A stretch of DNA of 64,000 nucleotides from Nitrosomonas ureae (lineage in GTDB: Bacteria > Pseudomonadota > Gammaproteobacteria > Burkholderiales > Nitrosomonadaceae). Where the stretch lies: contig NZ_LT907782.1 in NCBI RefSeq assembly GCF_900206265.1, positions 744,001 to 808,000 on the forward strand, read 5' to 3'. The translations under genes were made by a program, and so were the position numbers. Position 1 is the stretch's first letter. Every line of letters starts with the position of its first letter. Under the pieces are notes generated by a model. That model had not been told where the DNA came from. It saw nothing but the letters and a program-made list of their open reading frames with translations, and ran no database searches. This document shows positions 25,855 to 35,717 of the stretch, in pieces.

Positions 25855-26307
25855 ATGCCAAGAAATTACTTCTTGTTCATTACATTAGCTCTATTTTCTA
25901 GCTTATCATCTTATGCCGGCGTCTATAAGCATATCGATGAGAATGGCAACGTGACCTATTCGAATATTCCTTCCAACGACTCCAGACGTATCGATTTGCC
26001 CCCGATTATTGTCGTTCCACCTGTAGATACCGGTGAAGTTGAAGATCGAATTGCGAAGCGCAGAGAATCCATGAAACTTCGAGAGCAACGCGAACAACTG
26101 CAAAATAAAATTGCCGAGGAAGAAGCGCAGCTTAATGAAGTAAAAAGCGAGTATAAAGACGGTATGCCGGACCGCTTGGGCAGTGAACGCAATTACCAAA
26201 GATACCTTAATCGCGTAGATCGCCTGCGAGAAGAAATCAGCGCACGCGAGAAAAATCTGGAATTAATGAAAAATGACTTAGGCAAAATGCCTGATAAAAT
26301 CAGATAA
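25855..26307 (+). CDS. DUF4124-domain secreted protein, second of a pair
   Basis: A 150-residue precursor with signal peptide (FLFITLALFSSLSSYA) and the DUF4124 segment GVYKHIDENGNVTYSNIP. A proline-rich linker (LPPIIVVPP) is followed by a long charged coiled coil (about residues 65-145). The ATG follows the previous stop with no gap (TAA-ATG), so translation is coupled. It is probably a tandem duplicate of its neighbour, diverged outside the N-terminal domain. It lies convergent to xthA, with 113 bases between. Confidence 0.85.
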   Translation: MPRNYFLFITLALFSSLSSYAGVYKHIDENGNVTYSNIPSNDSRRIDLPPIIVVPPVDTGEVEDRIAKRRESMKLREQREQLQNKIAEEEAQLNEVKSEYKDGMPDRLGSERNYQRYLNRVDRLREEISAREKNLELMKNDLGKMPDKIR

Positions 26308-26421
26308 GTGATCATGCTTTTTCCGTTCATGTCTCAATTGCCTCGGGAATGTGTTACGTGTCACTTAAAGCCCCTCCCCGCAAGACAGCGAGAAATCAAA
26401 CCCGGAAAATTAAACATCCAA

Positions 26422-27189
26422 TTAGCAATCCAGCTCCACCAAAACGGGCGCATGATCCGAAGGACGTTCAAGCTTGCGCATCGCTTTATCAATCGTACTT
26501 GTCACACATGCGTTGCAAAGCTCCTCGCTAAGGAGTATGTGATCGATCCGCAATCCCTGATTTCGACGAAACGCCATCATCCGGTAATCCCACCACGTGT
26601 AGGATTTCTCAGGCTGTTCAAACAAGCGGAAGCTATCAGCCAAACCTAAATTGAGCATATTTCCGAAAGCAGAACGTTCGGGTTCGCTACACAGTACTTT
26701 CCCTTTCCAAAGTTCGGCATCATAGACATCCCGATCCTCCGGTGCGATATTGAAATCGCCCAATACTGCCAATCTCTTGTAATCTATCAGTTCCTGCTTC
26801 AGCCATTGAGTAAAAGCTGGCAACCAGCATAGTTTATATTCATATTTTTCCGACTCAACATTTTCGCCATTGGGCACATAGGCGCAAATCACACGCAAAT
26901 CTCCATAAGTTGCAGCGATTACCCTTTTCTGTTCATCAGCCAAGCTGGGGATTGCAGTAACTATATTGCTTCCTTGCCGTTTACTCAGTATCGCCACACC
27001 GTTATAAGTTTTTTGCCCCGCGAAGACGGATTCATAGCCTGCAGCTTTTATTTCATTGATCGGAAAATTTTCATTGATTAATTTTATTTCCTGCAGACAT
27101 AACACATCGGGTTGATGCGCTACCAACCAGTCAATTACCTGCGGGAGGCGTACTTTGAGGGAATTAACATTCCATGTTGCCAATTTCAT
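26422..27189 (-). CDS. xthA: Exodeoxyribonuclease III
   Basis: A 255-residue EEP-family AP endonuclease and 3' exonuclease acting in base excision repair. Motifs are the start KLATWNVNSLKVRLPQ, the metal ligand in VLCLQEIKL, YNGVAILS, the catalytic core VLGDFNIAPEDRDVYD, YTWWDYR, the LRIDHILLS strand and the final SDHAPV histidine. Most family members start MKLATWN, so ATG 27189 is used; an ATG two codons upstream is possible. The next gene leftward is convergent. The DinG-type helicase gene lies upstream on the same strand, 70 bases away. Confidence 0.95.
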   Translation of the reverse strand: MKLATWNVNSLKVRLPQVIDWLVAHQPDVLCLQEIKLINENFPINEIKAAGYESVFAGQKTYNGVAILSKRQGSNIVTAIPSLADEQKRVIAATYGDLRVICAYVPNGENVESEKYEYKLCWLPAFTQWLKQELIDYKRLAVLGDFNIAPEDRDVYDAELWKGKVLCSEPERSAFGNMLNLGLADSFRLFEQPEKSYTWWDYRMMAFRRNQGLRIDHILLSEELCNACVTSTIDKAMRKLERPSDHAPVLVELDC

Positions 27190-27259
27190 AACCATAAATT
27201 ATTTATACCTCAGCCTTACTTGCAATAGATAATGAAGCATCACTATCATCGCAGTTCCT

Positions 27260-29188
27260 TTAATCAGTATGGAAGAAGCGTTCGACTTCTGCCAAATCCC
27301 GGGTACGCTTCATGGGAGGCAGGCTTTGCCATATCTGCTTGCCATAAGCTTTTGTTGTCAAACGCGGATCACAAATCATCAAAACACCGCGGTCTGTTTC
27401 ATCCCGGATCAATCGCCCGGCTCCTTGCTTCAAATTTATAACTGCGCGAGGCAATTGATATTGCATAAACGCATTGCCACCTTCATTATTAATTTTATCA
27501 ATTCGCGCCGATAAAACCGGATCGTCCGGAGGCGCAAACGGCAATTTATCAATGATAACCAAAGACAACGCATCCCCTCGCACATCCACCCCTTCCCAGA
27601 AAGATTGACTGCCAACCAGAATCGCATTATCCAATTTGCGAAAACGCTCCAATAGATATGAGCGCGAGCCCTGACCCTGAAGTAACAACGGAAAAGCGCT
27701 GAAATCATCAGAATTCTGTAATAACTCATAAATCCGTTGCATCGCACGTAAACTGGTACAGAGGAAAAAAGCGCGTCCGCGACTGGCGCGTAATACCGGC
27801 AAGGCCGATTGAACAACCTGGTCAATATAAGTTTTATGCTGCGGCTCCGGCAAGCCTATCGGCACATAAAGCAGTGCCTGTGTAGAAAAATCAAACGGAC
27901 TATCCCAGCAAGCGGTTTGCGCTGTATTCAACCCCATTTCATTATTGTAATGAGAAAAATCCTTTTTAACCGACAGGGTTGCTGAAGTAAAGATCCAGGC
28001 ACGTGGCGATGTCATCATCTGTTTTTGAAAGATTTCGGCAATCGATAACGGCGTTGCATTAAGCTGCAAGGCATGATGATAAACTTCAACCCAACGCACA
28101 TGATCTCGCATTTCTGTTTCACTACGCCAGCGCTGAATCAGGTATAAATGATTGGTAGCCCTCTGACGGCAATTTTCCAATCCTTCAGATCGCTCTGATT
28201 GACTCTCCAGTTGCTTCACCAGATCAAGCAACTGTTCCAGCAGCTTATCCAGCGCAACATTGAAATTCGAGTGTTGATTGATTGCTGGCAAAGATAACCG
28301 CGTGTTGTCTTCCATGATGGTTAAGCGCAAATCGCGTGCCGCTTTTTCCATGGCGGTAATAGCTTCCGGGAGCGGCACAAAATCTTCAGCCGCTTGAATC
28401 GCTTCCACTCTGGCATCGCGTGCAAGATCCAGCAATTGCCCGGTACTGATCGATTCGCCAAAAAACAGGCTGGCCGTTTCCGGTAATTGATGCGCCTCAT
28501 CAAAAATGACCGTATTACAGGCGGGCAGTAATTCCGACAAGCCCTCATCCCGGAGCATAACATCCGCAAAAAACAAATGATGGTTCACCACCACGATATC
28601 CGCCGATAATGCTTGTTTGCGCGCTTCCATCACGAAGCATTTTTTATAGCTGGGGCACTCGGAACCCAGGCAGTTATCCCGGGTTGACGTTACATGCTGC
28701 CAAATGGCAGCCGTTTCGGGTACTTCATTAAGACCGCTTTTATCACCACTGTTACTGATATTGGCGTAGCGTTCTATTTTCTGTAGATATTGGATCTCAT
28801 CGCGATTAACAAAGCTCAGCTGTGTGTCTTGCAGACTTCTTTCCAAGTGATAATGGCAAATATAATTTGCTCGTCCTTTTAACAATGCAATCGTAACCGG
28901 TATTTTAAGCGCTGCACGCACAGTTGGAATATCACGATTAAACAACTGGTCTTGCAGTGTTTTTGTTCCAGTGGAAATGATCACTTTACCCCCCGCCAAC
29001 AAAGCGGGCACCAAATAGGCGAAAGTTTTGCCGGTTCCAGTACCTGCTTCAGCCACCAGAACTTGATTTTTGGCTATTGTCGCTGCAATGGCCTGCGCCA
29101 TTTCCAATTGCTGCGAACGCGCACGATACCCCTTGATGTGATTGGAAAGTACGCCATCAGATGAGAAAATGGAATCAATATCAAGCAT
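27260..29188 (-). CDS. DinG/YoaA-type ATP-dependent DNA helicase
   Basis: A 642-residue XPD-like SF2 helicase. Walker A is EAGTGTGKTFAYLVPALL near residue 48. The four cysteines for the 4Fe-4S domain lie in NYICHYHLE and CLGSECPSYKKC (about residues 110-190), followed by VVNHHLFFADV, the DEAH box (VIFDEAHQLPE), motif V (VGSQSFWEGVDVRGDAL) and motif VI (QGAGRLIRDETDRG). This family unwinds 5'-3' and clears R-loops or damaged forks. The length fits YoaA more than DinG. It is a single gene followed by xthA on the same strand. Confidence 0.92.
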   Translation of the reverse strand: MLDIDSIFSSDGVLSNHIKGYRARSQQLEMAQAIAATIAKNQVLVAEAGTGTGKTFAYLVPALLAGGKVIISTGTKTLQDQLFNRDIPTVRAALKIPVTIALLKGRANYICHYHLERSLQDTQLSFVNRDEIQYLQKIERYANISNSGDKSGLNEVPETAAIWQHVTSTRDNCLGSECPSYKKCFVMEARKQALSADIVVVNHHLFFADVMLRDEGLSELLPACNTVIFDEAHQLPETASLFFGESISTGQLLDLARDARVEAIQAAEDFVPLPEAITAMEKAARDLRLTIMEDNTRLSLPAINQHSNFNVALDKLLEQLLDLVKQLESQSERSEGLENCRQRATNHLYLIQRWRSETEMRDHVRWVEVYHHALQLNATPLSIAEIFQKQMMTSPRAWIFTSATLSVKKDFSHYNNEMGLNTAQTACWDSPFDFSTQALLYVPIGLPEPQHKTYIDQVVQSALPVLRASRGRAFFLCTSLRAMQRIYELLQNSDDFSAFPLLLQGQGSRSYLLERFRKLDNAILVGSQSFWEGVDVRGDALSLVIIDKLPFAPPDDPVLSARIDKINNEGGNAFMQYQLPRAVINLKQGAGRLIRDETDRGVLMICDPRLTTKAYGKQIWQSLPPMKRTRDLAEVERFFHTD

Positions 29189-29380
29189 AAAATCAGATCT
29201 GCCGGAATTCCAGAGCTAGGAGCGGATCACAATGGAGTGGAAATAATATCTTCAGATAAGGCTACGCTAATTAGGATAAGACATTGAGAACTCAGAATAT
29301 AGAGCCAGAGCCACGGTATGTAATTTCCGGAAAGAATGAACGCGTAAAAATACCCTATAAAAACGGTTATTGAGTGATGA

Positions 29381-29686
29381 TCATGATTTACGATTTTCTG
29401 AGTCTAAGGAACGTTTAGCGCGTATTCTTCTGATTTCCTTGGGATCAATAACCAGCGGCCGGTAAATCTCGATTCTGTCTCGTGACTGCAGTGATGTATG
29501 CGGTCCTACCAATTTTCCAAAAATGCCCAGCTTATTTTTTGCCGGATCTATTTCGGGAAATTGCTTCAAAAATCCCGAAAGCGCTAAAGCCTCACCCACC
29601 GTACAGTTACCCGGCACCGTCATTTCTTTCAAAACTTGAATATCCGGCAGGGCATAGACGATTTCAACCTGGATTACTGCTGTCAT
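29381..29686 (-). CDS. RnfH-family protein
   Basis: A 101-residue ubiquitin-fold protein (UPF0125). It contains VQVEIVYALPDIQVLKEM-like N-terminal strands, 'CTVGEALALSGF' and the conserved 'KLGIFGKLVGPHTSLQSRDRIEIYRPLVIDPKEIRR' region. It is usually found beside ratA, as here; their reading frames overlap by 4 bases. Its biochemical role is unsettled despite the name. The C-terminus is basic. It is the distal gene of the two-gene ratA operon. Confidence 0.9.
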   Translation of the reverse strand: MTAVIQVEIVYALPDIQVLKEMTVPGNCTVGEALALSGFLKQFPEIDPAKNKLGIFGKLVGPHTSLQSRDRIEIYRPLVIDPKEIRRIRAKRSLDSENRKS

Positions 29687-30120
29687 CGTTTGCCGTAGAT
29701 GACTTCCGCCCGTTCAATAAAAGATTCCACAAAACTGTTTGCGATCATATGAAATACCGGACCCACAAGCTTTTCCAGGATTTTATTTGAAAAAGTATAA
29801 TGCAAGCGAAATTTTATTTTGCAAGCATTTTCGGATAATGGAATAAACTGCCAATAACCATCCAAATGCTCAAAAGGGCCATCCAGCAGGCTCATTTCAA
29901 TCAAATCAGGCGGAAAACGCTTGTTCTTGGTGGTAAAGCTATGCTGGATATGATGATAATTGATTTTGACTGTCGCATGCGTGGTTACTTCATCCTGAGG
30001 ATCCACCGAGGTACCGCCGCACCACGGAAGGAAATCCGGATATTCCTTGACATTATCAACTAATGCAAACATTTGCTCAGCTGAATATTCAACCAAAACT
30101 GATTTTTCTATTTCTGCCAT
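29683..30120 (-). CDS. ratA: RatA-type START-domain protein (coenzyme Q-binding family)
   Basis: A 145-residue polyketide-cyclase/START-like protein. The start EIEKSVLVEYSAEQMFALVD, then KEYPDFLPWCGGTSV and the end FHMIANSFVESFIERAEVIYG match the Coq10/RatA family. Homologues are described as ribosome-associated toxin (RatA/PasT) or as ubiquinone-binding lipid chaperone. Gene context with smpB (divergent, 88 bases away) and rnfH is the conserved arrangement. A good start is the ATG at 30120. Confidence 0.93.
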   Translation of the reverse strand: MAEIEKSVLVEYSAEQMFALVDNVKEYPDFLPWCGGTSVDPQDEVTTHATVKINYHHIQHSFTTKNKRFPPDLIEMSLLDGPFEHLDGYWQFIPLSENACKIKFRLHYTFSNKILEKLVGPVFHMIANSFVESFIERAEVIYGKR

Positions 30121-30208
30121 AAAAGTAAATCACCTCACATCGGTGAGGAACACTGAAAAACTGATAAAATATGCTTAATTTTAGTCATTCCCACTGCTTA
30201 ATCCCTGT

Positions 30209-30652
30209 ATGAGTATAGTACAAAATAAAAAAGCTTTTCACGATTATTTCATCGAGGAAAAGTACGAAGCAGGCTTGGCACTGGAAGGGTGGGAAGTTAA
30301 ATCCATACGCGATGGCCGAGTTCAGCTGAAAGAAGCCTATGTCATTATTCGGAACAGCGCATTATATCTCATTGGCAGTCATATCAGCCCGCTTAAGACA
30401 GCGTCAACGCACATTAATCCTGACCCGGTACGAACCCGTAAGTTGCTGCTGCACGCAGAACAAATTAAACGGCTTATCGGCAAAGTCGAACGCGCCGGAT
30501 ATACACTGGTTCCATTGGATATGCATTATAAGACAGGCAGGATCAAGCTGGAAATAGGCTTAGCCAAAGGCAAAAAACAGCATGATAAGCGCGAATCCGA
30601 GAAGCAAAAAGAGTGGGAACGCACTAAACAACGCTTGATGCGTGACAAGTAA
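30209..30652 (+). CDS. smpB: SsrA-binding protein
   Basis: A 147-residue tmRNA-binding protein for trans-translation. It shows the family's start ([28 protein letters not shown]), the core [27 protein letters not shown]-like middle, and the basic tail ending [12 protein letters not shown] with KQRLMRDK. The tail enters the decoding channel. It is complete. ssrA itself is not in the window. The gene is followed 46 bases later by the heme A synthase gene. Confidence 0.97.
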   Translation: MSIVQNKKAFHDYFIEEKYEAGLALEGWEVKSIRDGRVQLKEAYVIIRNSALYLIGSHISPLKTASTHINPDPVRTRKLLLHAEQIKRLIGKVERAGYTLVPLDMHYKTGRIKLEIGLAKGKKQHDKRESEKQKEWERTKQRLMRDK

Positions 30653-30698
30653 AACAATTCATCTTCATCTACCGATTTAATTTTATTCAATAATTTTT

Positions 30699-31718
30699 AT
30701 GACTATGCAAAAACCTATTGCGATCTGGTTACTTATTTGTTGTGCCATGGTATTTGCCATGATAGTGGTGGGTGGCGTTACGCGATTGACCGATTCAGGG
30801 CTCTCAATTGTCGAATGGCAACCTATCGTGGGCACCATGCCCCCGGTCACACAGGAAGATTGGGACGTATTGCTCGAAAAATACCGCGCTACACCGCAGT
30901 ATCAAAAAATCAATAAAGGCATGAGTGTCGATGAATTTAAAAACATCTTCTGGTGGGAATACTTTCATCGTTTACTGGGACGGCTTATCGGGATAGTATT
31001 TTTTGTCCCTTTTGTTTATTTTCTGATCAAAAAAAGAATCGACCGATCTTTAGGAATCAAGTTGACCGGCATATTTATACTGGGGGGATTGCAGGGGTTG
31101 ATGGGATGGTACATGGTCATGAGCGGTTTGGTTAACGATCCGCATGTCAGCCAGTATCGGCTTACCGCACATCTTGGGTTGGCTTTTGTGATTTTCGCCG
31201 CGATGTTCTGGGTTGCCCTGAGTCTACTCACTCCACAAAGCGAACACCCCAAACCCAATGAAAAAATTCAAAATTTACGCAGATTTTCTTATAGTCTCAC
31301 GTCATTGATTTTTATCATGATTCTTTCCGGAGGATTTGTTGCCGGTATTCGTGCTGGCTTAGCTTACAATACCTTCCCGCTGATGAACGGATACTTGATT
31401 CCGCCAGACCTTTTTATTCTGGAACCCTGGTATCGAAATTTCTTCGACAACATCACTACCGTCCAATTCGACCATCGATTGATTGCGTGGCTATTGGCTT
31501 TTTTAGTTCCTCTTTTTTGGTTTAAAACACGCAAAGTCGAACTATCCGGCACTACACGCCTTGCTTGCAATCTTTTCTTATTGATGCTGGCAGTACAGAT
31601 CAGTTTGGGTATCACAACTTTATTGCAGGTGGTGCCGATCCATCTGGCAGCATCCCATCAAGGGGGCGCAGTGCTGCTATTTGCGGCATCGTTGTGGGTT
31701 AGCCACCGCTTCCGGTAG
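30699..31718 (+). CDS. ctaA: Heme A synthase (COX15/CtaA)
   Basis: A 339-residue, eight-helix membrane enzyme that oxidises heme O to heme A for cytochrome aa3 oxidases. The N-terminus reads [18 protein letters not shown], the family's first signature. Four His ligands occur in [29 protein letters not shown] and AASHQGGAV. The '[14 protein letters not shown]' loop is typical of type-2 synthases of proteobacteria. No ctaB or oxidase gene is adjacent. It ends at a strong terminator that begins with the next base. Confidence 0.96.
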   Translation: MTMQKPIAIWLLICCAMVFAMIVVGGVTRLTDSGLSIVEWQPIVGTMPPVTQEDWDVLLEKYRATPQYQKINKGMSVDEFKNIFWWEYFHRLLGRLIGIVFFVPFVYFLIKKRIDRSLGIKLTGIFILGGLQGLMGWYMVMSGLVNDPHVSQYRLTAHLGLAFVIFAAMFWVALSLLTPQSEHPKPNEKIQNLRRFSYSLTSLIFIMILSGGFVAGIRAGLAYNTFPLMNGYLIPPDLFILEPWYRNFFDNITTVQFDHRLIAWLLAFLVPLFWFKTRKVELSGTTRLACNLFLLMLAVQISLGITTLLQVVPIHLAASHQGGAVLLFAASLWVSHRFR

Positions 31719-31764
31719 TACTAAAAAAAGCCGGGCAAATTTAATTGACCGGCTTTTTTTAGTA
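31719..31764. terminator. Bidirectional terminator between ctaA and the thiolase gene
   Basis: TACTAAAAAAAGCCGG at 31719-31734 is perfectly complementary to CCGGCTTTTTTTAGTA at 31749-31764: 16 bp with a 14-base loop. T-runs in both directions let it end both convergent transcripts. The stem begins directly after the ctaA stop codon. Confidence 0.93.
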
Positions 31765-31785
31765 TCAATAGAACATAAAATTCTG

Positions 31786-32985
31786 TCAAAGCGCCTCGAA
31801 CACACCTGCCGCGCCCATTCCACTCCCAATGCACATGGTCACCATGCCGTATTTTTGTTTATGACGTCGCAATCCATGCAGCAATGTGGCCACCCGGATT
31901 GAACCGGTGGCTCCCAGTGGATGCCCCAATGCAATTGCACCGCCCAAAGGGTTCACTTTATTTCGATCCAATCCCAGATCGCGAATCACTGCAAGGCTTT
32001 GCGCCGCGAATGCCTCATTTAACTCGATCCAATCCAACTCATCCTGCTTGATGCCGGTTTGTGCGAGCACTTTGGGAATCGCTTTGATCGGGCCGATCCC
32101 CATAATTTCAGGCGGAACACCCGCTACCGAAAATCCAATAAATCGCCCGATCGGGGACAGATTGAAACGTTGCATCGCAGCCTCACTCATCAGAACCACC
32201 GCGCCGGCACCATCTGACATCTGCGAGCTATTTCCCGCAGTTACCGAGCCCTGGGCAGCAAAAACCGGTTTCAACTTCGCCAATGCATCCAGACTGGTGT
32301 CGGCACGGGGTCCTTCGTCAGTATCTTTGATGACAATTTTCTCACGCACTTGGTGCGTAATCAGGTCGGGGCGTTTCTCATCCACCGGATAAGGTGCAAT
32401 CTCCTGCTGGAATTCGCCGGATTGGATAGCTTTGATAGCACGCTGATGACTGGTCAGGGCAAATTCATCCTGATCTTCGCGCGACACTTTCCATTGTTCG
32501 GCCACTTTTTCTGCCGTCATACCCATCCCATAAGCGATCGCCACATTTTCCTCATGCGCAAACATCATCGGATTCATGGAAACTTTGTTACCCATCATCG
32601 GTACCATACTCATGCTTTCGGTACCTCCCGCAATCATCACGTCGGCTTCTCCGAGGCGAATGCGATCCGCAGCCAGCGCCACCGACTGCAAGCCCGATGC
32701 GCAAAAGCGATTGATTGTCATACCAGCCACATTATCGGGCAAACCTGCCAATAACAACCCCACACGCGCCACATTGATGCCCTGCTCGGCCTCCGGCATG
32801 GCACATCCAACAATTACATCATCAATTGCTTTCGGATCCAGTCCTTCGCATTGCTTCATCACTGCACGCAGCACATGCACCAGCATGTCGTCAGGGCGTA
32901 CATTCTTGAACATGCCGCGCGGCGCTTTTCCCACCGGAGTACGTACAGCAGCTACAATATAGGCTTCTTGAGTTTGCTTGGTCAT
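31786..32985 (-). CDS. fadA: Acetyl-CoA C-acyltransferase (thiolase)
   Basis: A 399-residue thiolase. Start AYIVAAVRTPVGKAPRG, nucleophile Cys near residue 94 (INRFCASGLQSVALAAD), GGTESMSMVP, the NGFA-type 'NEAFAAQ', GHPLGATG with the active-site His, and the last catalytic Cys near 384 (MCIGSGMGAAG). It cleaves 3-ketoacyl-CoA to acetyl-CoA in beta-oxidation or can work in reverse. It lies 23 bases after the fused dehydrogenase/hydratase gene, with which it forms an operon. Confidence 0.95.
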   Translation of the reverse strand: MTKQTQEAYIVAAVRTPVGKAPRGMFKNVRPDDMLVHVLRAVMKQCEGLDPKAIDDVIVGCAMPEAEQGINVARVGLLLAGLPDNVAGMTINRFCASGLQSVALAADRIRLGEADVMIAGGTESMSMVPMMGNKVSMNPMMFAHEENVAIAYGMGMTAEKVAEQWKVSREDQDEFALTSHQRAIKAIQSGEFQQEIAPYPVDEKRPDLITHQVREKIVIKDTDEGPRADTSLDALAKLKPVFAAQGSVTAGNSSQMSDGAGAVVLMSEAAMQRFNLSPIGRFIGFSVAGVPPEIMGIGPIKAIPKVLAQTGIKQDELDWIELNEAFAAQSLAVIRDLGLDRNKVNPLGGAIALGHPLGATGSIRVATLLHGLRRHKQKYGMVTMCIGSGMGAAGVFEAL

Positions 32986-33008
32986 AGAATTCTCCGTGAA
33001 TCGTGATA

Positions 33009-35537
33009 TCAGTTTCTAAGTGGCTTGCCGGTTTTAAGTGTATGTTCGATACGCGCCTGGGTTTTGGCAGTTGCCAGCAACTCCATGAAGGCTGCTCGTT
33101 CCAATTCCAGAAACCAATCTTCATCGACCAGGCTGCCGGGGGTTAAATCACCGCCACACATGACATGCGCCACCTTATTCGCGATCAGATTGTCATGCTC
33201 GGAAATAAAACCGCCTGCGCGCAGATTAACCAACTGACTCTGGATCGTTGCAATCCCGGCGTTACCCGCTACCGGAATTTCCCGCATGCGCAGTGGCGGA
33301 CGATAACCAGCTTCTGCAAGTGCCAGCGCCTGCGCTTTGGCCACGTACAATAATTCAAAACGATGCATCACGACGGTATCGGCATGGCGCAAATAACCGA
33401 GATCCTTGGCTTGCTCCGCACTTTTCGCCAATTCCGCCATCGCCACGGTTTGAAAATAGTGTTTGAGCGATGGGAAAGGATCGCCGTCTTTGGCATTTTG
33501 CGCCGCGCGCATGGCAAACTCTTTGCATCCGCCACCCGCAGGCAATAACCCTACACCTGTTTCCACCAAACCAATATAACTTTCCAGCGTTGCCACCGCA
33601 CGATCGCAATGCATGACAAATTCACATCCGCCACCCAACGCCAAGCCATCCACGGCCGCAACCGTCGGAATCATCGAATAGCGCAACGCTTGTGAGGTTT
33701 GTTGAAATTGCTTGATCATTCCTTCCACTTCTGCCAGTTTCTTAGCCATCAGCACATCGGCAAGATCCAGTTCCCGCGCCACTTGCAGCACCGTTGCCTG
33801 GGCCGACTTCTTAAATTTTTTAAGAAACGATTGAAATGCGCTCGGCGGCTGCGGTGGCGCAGGGGGTTCACTGTCCTGCTGCGCATTTGGTTTAGGCCGC
33901 TCGGTGGCCTTCTGTAAGTTAGCGCCGGCAGAAAACGGCGGCTCTGTTTGCCAGATCACCAGGGCGCGCCAGTTCTTTTCAGCTTCCTTAATAGCCTGCT
34001 GCACACCTTCCAGTACATCAATGCCAATCGTGTGCATTTTGCTCTTGAAACTGAGGATAGCGATGCCATCACCGTTATGCCACATTCTCACGGCATCGGT
34101 CTCAAATATGGTTTTTCCATATATCACTTCTTCACCGATCAATCGATCAGGGAACAGTTGGCGTTGATACACGGGCAGTGCGGAACGCGGTTGCAGCTCC
34201 CCGGAAGCGGGAGCAAAAGAACCTTGACTGGTATGCACGCTTTGTTTGTCGCTTGCAGCGATCGTTTTAACCCATTGTGGCAACGGTGCCTGACTCATGC
34301 TTTTGCCAGCAGCGATATCTTCCTGAATCCAATTAGCAATTTGCTTCCATCCCGCTGCTTGCCAGATTTCAAACGGTCCCTGATTCCAGCCAAACCCCCA
34401 GCGCACCGCCAAATCGAGATCACGCGTATTATCCGCAATGGCTTCCAGCTGTACTGCGCAGTAATGAAACAAATCACGGAATATGGACCACAAAAACTGT
34501 GCTTGCGGCTGCTGGCTATTGCGCAGCGCAGCAAATTTTTCTGCGGGATTGCTGTATTTCAACAATTGCTTCAATTCATCATCCACTTCAGCCGCAGACA
34601 AACGATAGGTTTGCGATGGCAGATCAAGCACATGAATTTCATTTTTTATTTTCTGATAGACCCCACGCTTGACTTTTTCACCCAATGCCCCTGTTTCGAT
34701 CAAACCTTGCAACCAATCCGGCACGGCAAAATAGCGATGCCAGGGATCATCCGGCAACGTATCGCGCATGGTATTGATGACATGCGCCAAAGTATCCAAA
34801 CCGACCACATCCGCGGTGCGGAACGTTGCGCTTTTGGGACGCCCAATCAAGGAACCCGTCAGCGCATCGACTAGATCGAATCCAAAATCAAATTCCCGGC
34901 CATGATGCATGGTGGCTAGTAACGAAAACACGCCGATGCGATTGGCGATGAAGTTGGGAGTGTCTTTAGCGCGTATCACGCCTTTGCCCAGATAAGTCAC
35001 CAGAAATTCTTCCAGGTGATCAAGCATTGCCCCATCGCTGGATTGACAAGGAATCAATTCGACCAGATGCATATAACGCGGCGGATTAAAAAAATGTATG
35101 CCGCAAAAACGATGGCGTAATGTTTCCGGAAAAGCTTCGGCCAGTTGATTGATCGATAATCCCGAGGTATTACTAGCAAAAATCGTATGCTCCCCCAGAT
35201 AAGGCGCAACCTTGACGTACAGATCGCGTTTCCAATCCATACGTTCGGCGATCGCTTCAATCACCAAATCGCAATCTTTGAGCTGTTCCAGATGTTGATC
35301 GTAATTGGCCGCTTGGATAGAGGTGGCTTTGGTTTTGATCGACAGTGGCGCGGGCTCCTGTTTTTTAAGCTTCTCCACCGCCTTGATCACATTGGCATTG
35401 GGATTATCCGCCTCGCCCGGCAACTCAAACAACAATGTTTCGATATTGGCATTGACCAGATGTGCCGCAATCTGCGCGCCCATTACGCCAGCGCCCAGTA
35501 CCGCAGCTTTCCGTACTAAAAAACGTTGATCTCTCAA
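33009..35537 (-). CDS. Fused 3-hydroxyacyl-CoA dehydrogenase / enoyl-CoA hydratase
   Basis: An 842-residue protein whose domain order is dehydrogenase first. The Rossmann motif is VLGAGVMGAQIAAHLVN at residues 13-30, then SNTSGLSINQLAEAFP, the HFFNPPRYMHLVELIP core and helical C-terminal dehydrogenase domains to about 390. A crotonase-type hydratase follows in the second half (VDGLALGGGCEFVMHCD near 630, GLVETGVGLLPAGGGC). This order differs from E. coli FadB (hydratase first) and resembles FadN-type proteins. TTG start with AGGAGG 5 bases ahead is well supported. It precedes the thiolase gene. Confidence 0.95.
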   Translation of the reverse strand: MRDQRFLVRKAAVLGAGVMGAQIAAHLVNANIETLLFELPGEADNPNANVIKAVEKLKKQEPAPLSIKTKATSIQAANYDQHLEQLKDCDLVIEAIAERMDWKRDLYVKVAPYLGEHTIFASNTSGLSINQLAEAFPETLRHRFCGIHFFNPPRYMHLVELIPCQSSDGAMLDHLEEFLVTYLGKGVIRAKDTPNFIANRIGVFSLLATMHHGREFDFGFDLVDALTGSLIGRPKSATFRTADVVGLDTLAHVINTMRDTLPDDPWHRYFAVPDWLQGLIETGALGEKVKRGVYQKIKNEIHVLDLPSQTYRLSAAEVDDELKQLLKYSNPAEKFAALRNSQQPQAQFLWSIFRDLFHYCAVQLEAIADNTRDLDLAVRWGFGWNQGPFEIWQAAGWKQIANWIQEDIAAGKSMSQAPLPQWVKTIAASDKQSVHTSQGSFAPASGELQPRSALPVYQRQLFPDRLIGEEVIYGKTIFETDAVRMWHNGDGIAILSFKSKMHTIGIDVLEGVQQAIKEAEKNWRALVIWQTEPPFSAGANLQKATERPKPNAQQDSEPPAPPQPPSAFQSFLKKFKKSAQATVLQVARELDLADVLMAKKLAEVEGMIKQFQQTSQALRYSMIPTVAAVDGLALGGGCEFVMHCDRAVATLESYIGLVETGVGLLPAGGGCKEFAMRAAQNAKDGDPFPSLKHYFQTVAMAELAKSAEQAKDLGYLRHADTVVMHRFELLYVAKAQALALAEAGYRPPLRMREIPVAGNAGIATIQSQLVNLRAGGFISEHDNLIANKVAHVMCGGDLTPGSLVDEDWFLELERAAFMELLATAKTQARIEHTLKTGKPLRN

Positions 35538-35717
35538 TTTCGCCTCCTGCTTGATCCGGTTATGGATATGGAATAAGACACTGTTTGTATCGATCGTGGC
35601 TCAAAGAGTACAAGCATGAGACCCAAAGCGCAAGCTTGTTTGTTGTCTGAAATCCGAGATACCGCTCGCGTACTCTACACTGCCCGCTCCTGAGCGTAAA
35701 AACCGCAATTGAAAAAA

